From NCBI GenBank assembly GCA_031394045.1, contig JANMWN010000055.1, positions 1 through 9,521 on the forward strand: a stretch of DNA of 9,521 nt, in the 5' to 3' direction. This document shows, piece after piece, positions 6,713 to 9,521 of the stretch. The notes under the pieces are model-generated. The model saw nothing but the letters and a program-made list of their open reading frames with translations. It was not told the DNA's origin and made no database searches. Position 1 is the first letter of the stretch, and every line of letters starts with the position of its first letter. The position numbers and the translations under genes are program-made. Source of the DNA: JANYIP01 sp031394045 (GTDB lineage Bacteria > Actinomycetota > Actinomycetes > Prado026).

Positions 6713-7515
6713 CAGGACGCCGACACCTCCTGCCCGTACGCCGACCCGTTGAGCCCGTCAGCGGGCACCACGGTGTCGCTGAGCCACGCGACGGCCTGCT
6801 GCCAGAACTGCGCGTACCCGTCCCACTGCAGGAACTCCACCGGGATCCAGTGTGGCCCCATATCGGACGCGAACGCCATTGTCCGGCCAACCCCGGCCGT
6901 ACCCACGACGACGAGGGGGTGGTCGCCCACGGTGACCAGCACCTGCGAGCCTGAGGTGGCCTCAAGCCTTTGGTAGCCAAGCACCTCCGGCCACGTGCCC
7001 TCCAGGCCGGCCAGCATGGGATGGGACGGGTCGACCACCGTGGGGCTGACACCTTGCGGCGTCTCCTCGCGGTCGTCGCCCACCTCCATGAGCACAGGCA
7101 GGATCTCGGCGAGCCGCGTGTTGCGGTAGTTTGCCTTGGCTTCGATGCCTTGGAAGCTCAGATAGCCGCCCACCATCAACAGCGCACCACCGCCCCGTAC
7201 CCACTCGGTGATCGCGTCCAGCGCGTTCGGCCGCGGCTGCCCCCGCAGGAACGTGCTGGGGTGCAGAAGCAGCGTGTTGGCACCGATGTCGCTCAGGACC
7301 ACCACGTCGTACGCCGACAGCTGCTCGACGGTGCGGGGGAACTGGTCAGCCGCCACGTGGTTCGGCAGGTATGTCACCTCGTGGCCGGCCGAGGTCAGCG
7401 CCGCGATGAACTGGCCGGCGCCCTCCTCGTAGCTATTGGTGATGAACGAGTCAAATCCCTTGGTGTGCGTGGCTGTCGTGGTCCACGACTCCCCCGCGAG
7501 TAGCACCCTGCTCAC
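6712..7515 (-). CDS. Glutamine-amidotransferase-like protein without cysteine
   Basis: The 267-residue protein resembles the GATase1_like group (putative glutamine amidotransferases, DUF1355/PF07090). It has an N-terminal LLAGESW (5-11), a Rossmann-like segment VVVLSDIGANTLLL (71-84), a glycine-rich turn LLMVGGYLSFQG (112-123) and DMGPHW (218-223). In class I amidotransferases the nucleophile elbow carries a cysteine. Here the corresponding turn reads GGYLSF, and the whole protein contains no cysteine, so thiol-based glutaminase activity is excluded. ThuA-like and trimeric carbohydrate-associated relatives share the fold without that chemistry. The GTG start at 7515 makes a GTGA overlap with the binding-protein stop, and GGGGGG lies just upstream. 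Placed between transport and hydrolase genes, it may be a binding or scaffolding subunit or an uncharacterised hydrolase. I cannot assign a reaction. Confidence 0.85.
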   Translation of the reverse strand: MSRVLLAGESWTTTATHTKGFDSFITNSYEEGAGQFIAALTSAGHEVTYLPNHVAADQFPRTVEQLSAYDVVVLSDIGANTLLLHPSTFLRGQPRPNALDAITEWVRGGGALLMVGGYLSFQGIEAKANYRNTRLAEILPVLMEVGDDREETPQGVSPTVVDPSHPMLAGLEGTWPEVLGYQRLEATSGSQVLVTVGDHPLVVVGTAGVGRTMAFASDMGPHWIPVEFLQWDGYAQFWQQAVAWLSDTVVPADGLNGSAYGQEVSAS

Positions 7516-8576
7516 GAGCCCCCCAGCAGCAGGTTCGTGTAGTAAGCCTTGGTGTCATCAATCTTGGTCACTAGCTTGAATGTCTTCGCGGCGCCGAGCA
7601 GAGCGGACCAGTCGGAGTCGCTCTGCATCAGCGTCTGTGCGGTGATCGTGGACCCACCGAAGATCGCCATGGTGTCTTTCCACTGCACCGTGGTGTAGGC
7701 CAGAGTCTGTGCCTTCGGGTAGACCCGCATGAACGTGGCGACGGCCTCAGCCGGTTGGCTCACGGCGTACTGCCAGCCTTTCAGGGTTGCGTCCATGAAC
7801 TTCTGGGCCACCGCCTTGTTGTTCTGCAGCCAGCTGCTGTTGGCAGCGAGGACCCAGACCGGTGAGTCGGGCACGCCGTGGTCCTTGGCGAAGGTGATTT
7901 GGTAGTCGGCTTGCCCTTGCGAGGCCAGTTCGCTGCCCTCAGCGTTGGTCACCCCGGTGATCGCATCGACCTTGTGCTGCAGTAGCAGCGGGACGGTGTC
8001 GCTGGAGGCGATGACCAGTTTCACATCGTTCAGTGTCAGGCCCTGACTCTTCAGCATGATCTGAAGCTGAGCCTTGGACCAGGAGTCGTTGTAGGTGCCG
8101 ATGGTCTTGCCCTTGATGCTCGCGAAGTCCAACGGCTTCGCTTTGGAGCTGATCAGGCCCCAGTTGTTCGAGGTCCCGTAGTTCCCGATACTCACCATCG
8201 GCGCGCTCTGCGCTCGGCCGAACACGATGTCCATCGACGTGTCAAAGGCCAGGTCCGCTCGGCCGGTGCCTAGGTACTGCGCGGTCGCGGACGTGTTGGG
8301 CGGTGGGATGATCTGCAGTTCGATGCCGGCCGCCTTGTAGTAGCCCTTGTCCTGAGCCACGATCCACGGGATCCAAAAACCGTCGGGCACCGGCCACTCC
8401 TGCACCATCTTTACGGTGACAAGTCCGGCGGGGGCGGTACTGCCGCTCGTCGCAATCGGTGCCGTCGAGCTGCTGGCGCAGGCAGCCAGCCCCAGCAGTG
8501 CCACCGCACAGGCCGCGACGCTGGCCGTCCAGCCGCGCCGACGCCGAGCTATCAACCGCAGGCTGGCCTGGCTCAT
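7512..8576 (-). CDS. NMT1/THI5-like ABC substrate-binding lipoprotein
   Basis: The 354-residue protein captures solute outside the membrane for the ATPase and permease of the same operon. It begins with a basic n-region (RRRR at 11-14), a hydrophobic core (17-30) and the lipobox LAAC (30-33), so Cys33 should become the lipidated N terminus. A Ser/Thr/Ala-rich linker of about 18 residues follows. The mature domain has features of NMT1/SsuA-like proteins: GYYKAAGIELQI (78-89), the ATAQYLGTGRADLAF segment (97-111) and SIKGKTIGT (153-161). The likely binding pocket is unusually aromatic near EWPVPDGFWIPW (60-71) and NNWG (137-140), which suits an aromatic or cationic guanidinium-type ligand, though that is inference. 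The start at 8576 is well supported by AAGGAGGA with AGGAGG 5 nt upstream. It is the first gene of the operon, directly behind the promoter and operator. Confidence 0.95.
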   Translation of the reverse strand: MSQASLRLIARRRRGWTASVAACAVALLGLAACASSSTAPIATSGSTAPAGLVTVKMVQEWPVPDGFWIPWIVAQDKGYYKAAGIELQIIPPPNTSATAQYLGTGRADLAFDTSMDIVFGRAQSAPMVSIGNYGTSNNWGLISSKAKPLDFASIKGKTIGTYNDSWSKAQLQIMLKSQGLTLNDVKLVIASSDTVPLLLQHKVDAITGVTNAEGSELASQGQADYQITFAKDHGVPDSPVWVLAANSSWLQNNKAVAQKFMDATLKGWQYAVSQPAEAVATFMRVYPKAQTLAYTTVQWKDTMAIFGGSTITAQTLMQSDSDWSALLGAAKTFKLVTKIDDTKAYYTNLLLGGS

Positions 8577-8628
8577 GTGCTCCTCCTTGATGGGGAATCT
8601 CCCTGGCGTGCCGCCGGGTCGGTCACCT

Positions 8629-8644
8629 TGGCAAACGATTTCCA
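8629..8644. promoter_or_regulatory. Probable LacI-family operator
   Basis: TGGCAAACGATTTCCA is an imperfect palindrome centred on CG (8636/8637); 12 of 16 positions are symmetric (TGG-AA-CG-TT-CCA). A/T-flanked central CpG palindromes are the classic LacI/GalR-family operator pattern. It lies between the divergent LacI-type gene and the operon and covers the predicted transcription start of the operon, so binding would block initiation. I infer that the regulator encoded at 8754 binds here. Confidence 0.75.
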
Positions 8645-8655
8645 CGCTATCGTGG
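8642..8655. repeat. Perfect inverted repeat overlapping the operon -10 region
   Basis: CCACG (8642-8646) and CGTGG (8651-8655) flank CTAT. The 5-bp arms match perfectly and the element overlaps both the end of the LacI-type operator and the predicted -10 box. It could be a second regulator's site or part of a compound operator. Confidence 0.5.
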
Positions 8656-8678
8656 TTGCGTTCCTCGGGCGTTGTCAA
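8649..8678 (-). promoter_or_regulatory. Predicted promoter of the nine-gene operon
   Basis: On the minus strand a perfect TTGACA -35 box occupies 8678-8673. Eighteen nucleotides later CACGAT (8654-8649) is the best -10 match, a weak three-of-six fit to TATAAT. Transcription would begin near 8642, within the LacI-type operator, giving a leader of about 65 nt before the ATG at 8576. A weak -10 with a strong -35 is common in high-GC actinobacteria. Confidence 0.55.
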
Positions 8679-8753
8679 GACCGTCCGGCGAAGACGTCGG
8701 TTCCGAACCCCAATCGTGATCTGGTCAGTCGTGGCAACAGTGGACGAGGGAGC

Positions 8754-9521
8754 ATGGGAAGCGATCGACCGAGCATCCACGACGTGGCCGGCGCGGCCGG
8801 AGTATCCCCGGCAACTGTGTCGCGGGTCCTGACGGGAGCCCGGTCCGTACGTCCGGAGTCCGCCGAGGTGGTGCTCGCGGCCGTGGCTCGCCTGGGGTAC
8901 CGGCCGAACCAGCTCGGGCGTGCGCTGCGCAAGCAGTCCAGCCAGGTCATCGGAATGATCGTACCGAGCGTGGACAACCCGTTCTTCCCGCTCGTCATCC
9001 AGGTCGCCGAGCGGCGGCTGCGCGAGCGCGGGTACGCCCTGCTGCTCAGCACCTCCGGCGACGACCCGGACGTCGAGGCCGAGCGGGTGGAGATGCTCGT
9101 GGACCGGCGAGTCGACGGTCTGCTCATCAGCCCCTGCCGCCGCTCGACCAGCGCCGCTGCCGTCCTCGAAGCCTCGAAGCGGGTCCCCCTGGTCCAGATC
9201 GACCGCGCTGTCGACGGCGTCGACTGCGACTTCGTCGGCGTCGACGACCAGGAGGGAATTGGGCTGCTCGTTGAGCACGTCCTGTCACTAAACCGGCGCC
9301 GGGTCGCCTACGTCGGTGGCGATGACCGCAGCTGGTCCGGCTGGCAGCGGCATACCGCCTTCACCCGGCTGGCCAAGCGGCGGAAGTCCTCCTTCACCCA
9401 TATGATCCGGCTTGGGGAGTTCTCGGAGGAGTGGGGTCGGACCGCGGCCGAGGAGTTGTTCGCGCTGCCGGATCCGCCGGACGCCGTAGTGTGCGGGAAT
9501 GACCTGATCGCCGTCGGCGTG
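8754..9521 (+). CDS. LacI-family transcriptional regulator, 3' end outside the window
   Basis: The first 256 residues are present; the family is normally about 330-350, so roughly 80-90 are missing beyond the window edge. The N-terminal helix-turn-helix is at 7-26 (IHDVAGAAGVSPATVSRVL) and the hinge helix is at about 52-60 (NQLGRALRK), whose Ala-Leu pair fits minor-groove insertion at a central CpG. The effector domain starts at VIGMIVPSVDNPFFP (65-79) and continues through VDGLLISPCRR (120-130), VGVDD (161-165) and DAVVCGNDLIAVGV (243-256), all typical of the periplasmic-binding-protein-like ligand domain. GAGGGAG just before the ATG supports the start. The gene is divergent from the operon across 177 bp that hold a matching operator, so it most likely represses the operon until a pathway substrate or intermediate binds. 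Confidence 0.95.
   Translation, partial: MGSDRPSIHDVAGAAGVSPATVSRVLTGARSVRPESAEVVLAAVARLGYRPNQLGRALRKQSSQVIGMIVPSVDNPFFPLVIQVAERRLRERGYALLLSTSGDDPDVEAERVEMLVDRRVDGLLISPCRRSTSAAAVLEASKRVPLVQIDRAVDGVDCDFVGVDDQEGIGLLVEHVLSLNRRRVAYVGGDDRSWSGWQRHTAFTRLAKRRKSSFTHMIRLGEFSEEWGRTAAEELFALPDPPDAVVCGNDLIAVGV

Larger units (their letters stand above)
468..8576 (-). other. Nine-gene operon: ABC uptake plus C-N hydrolases
   Basis: Nine genes run in one direction with almost no spacing. Stop/start junctions in transcription order are: GTGA (7512-7515), TGATG (6710-6714), a 38-bp gap, ATGA (5181-5184), TGATG (4274-4278), an 11-bp overlap (3416-3426), GTGA (2305-2308) and a 35-bp gap. Such overlaps imply one transcript and translational coupling. 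The order interleaves transport and enzyme genes: binding protein, amidotransferase-like protein, M24, ATPase, permease, nitrilase homologue, M20, M24, ureohydrolase. I infer a single uptake-and-hydrolysis pathway. The only clear promoter is upstream of 8576, next to a LacI-type operator. The two short gaps carry ribosome binding sites but no obvious promoter. Confidence 0.85.

Noticed and set aside
8577..8642. Guanidine riboswitch in the operon leader
   Set aside because: The leader is only about 65 nt, and I found neither the paired architecture nor the conserved blocks of known guanidine riboswitches; only a 4-bp stem at 8593-8603 is visible.
8577..9278. Upstream extension of the binding-protein frame by 234 codons
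   Set aside because: It would run opposite the LacI gene and place the signal peptide internally; the strong ribosome binding site sits at 8582-8587.
1..9521. tRNA, rRNA, CRISPR arrays, insertion sequences or phage genes
   Set aside because: I saw no tRNA- or rRNA-like conserved stretches, no regularly spaced repeats, and no transposase or integrase motifs.

Overview
The window is G+C-rich DNA with strongly G/C-biased third codon positions, GTG as well as ATG starts, and frequent stop/start overlaps. This suggests a high-GC actinobacterium; I cannot name a genus from the sequence.

Layout. Positions 1-467 hold no gene I can support, only some short repeats and a possible decayed coding remnant. 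Positions 468-8576 are one tightly packed nine-gene operon on the minus strand. In transcription order it encodes: (1) an NMT1/THI5-like lipoprotein solute-binding protein, (2) a cysteine-free glutamine-amidotransferase-like protein, (3) a short M24 metallohydrolase, (4) an ABC ATPase, (5) a TauC/SsuC-type permease, (6) a nitrilase-superfamily amidohydrolase, (7) an M20 ArgE/DapE-type metallohydrolase, (8) a second, paralogous short M24 metallohydrolase, and (9) an agmatinase-family ureohydrolase. Six of the eight junctions overlap (four-nucleotide, one-nucleotide or 11-nucleotide overlaps); the other two gaps are 38 and 35 bp. Positions 8577-8753 form a divergent control region with a TTGACA -35 box for the operon and a CpG-centred palindrome typical of LacI-family operators. 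Positions 8754-9521 encode a LacI-family repressor on the plus strand, cut off by the window end.

How the genes fit together. The transporter genes supply a complete importer for a small organic compound (NMT1/THI5-like binding proteins serve thiamine precursors, sulfonates, nitrogenous heterocycles and similar solutes). The five enzymes are all predicted C-N bond hydrolases: two M24, one M20, one amide/carbamoyl-cleaving nitrilase homologue and one urea-releasing ureohydrolase. The simplest reading is an inducible uptake and stepwise hydrolysis system for a nitrogen-rich, probably guanidino- or ureido-bearing compound, controlled by the divergent LacI protein. The substrate is not determined by the sequence. 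This enzyme combination matches no pathway I can name with confidence and is the main item of interest here.
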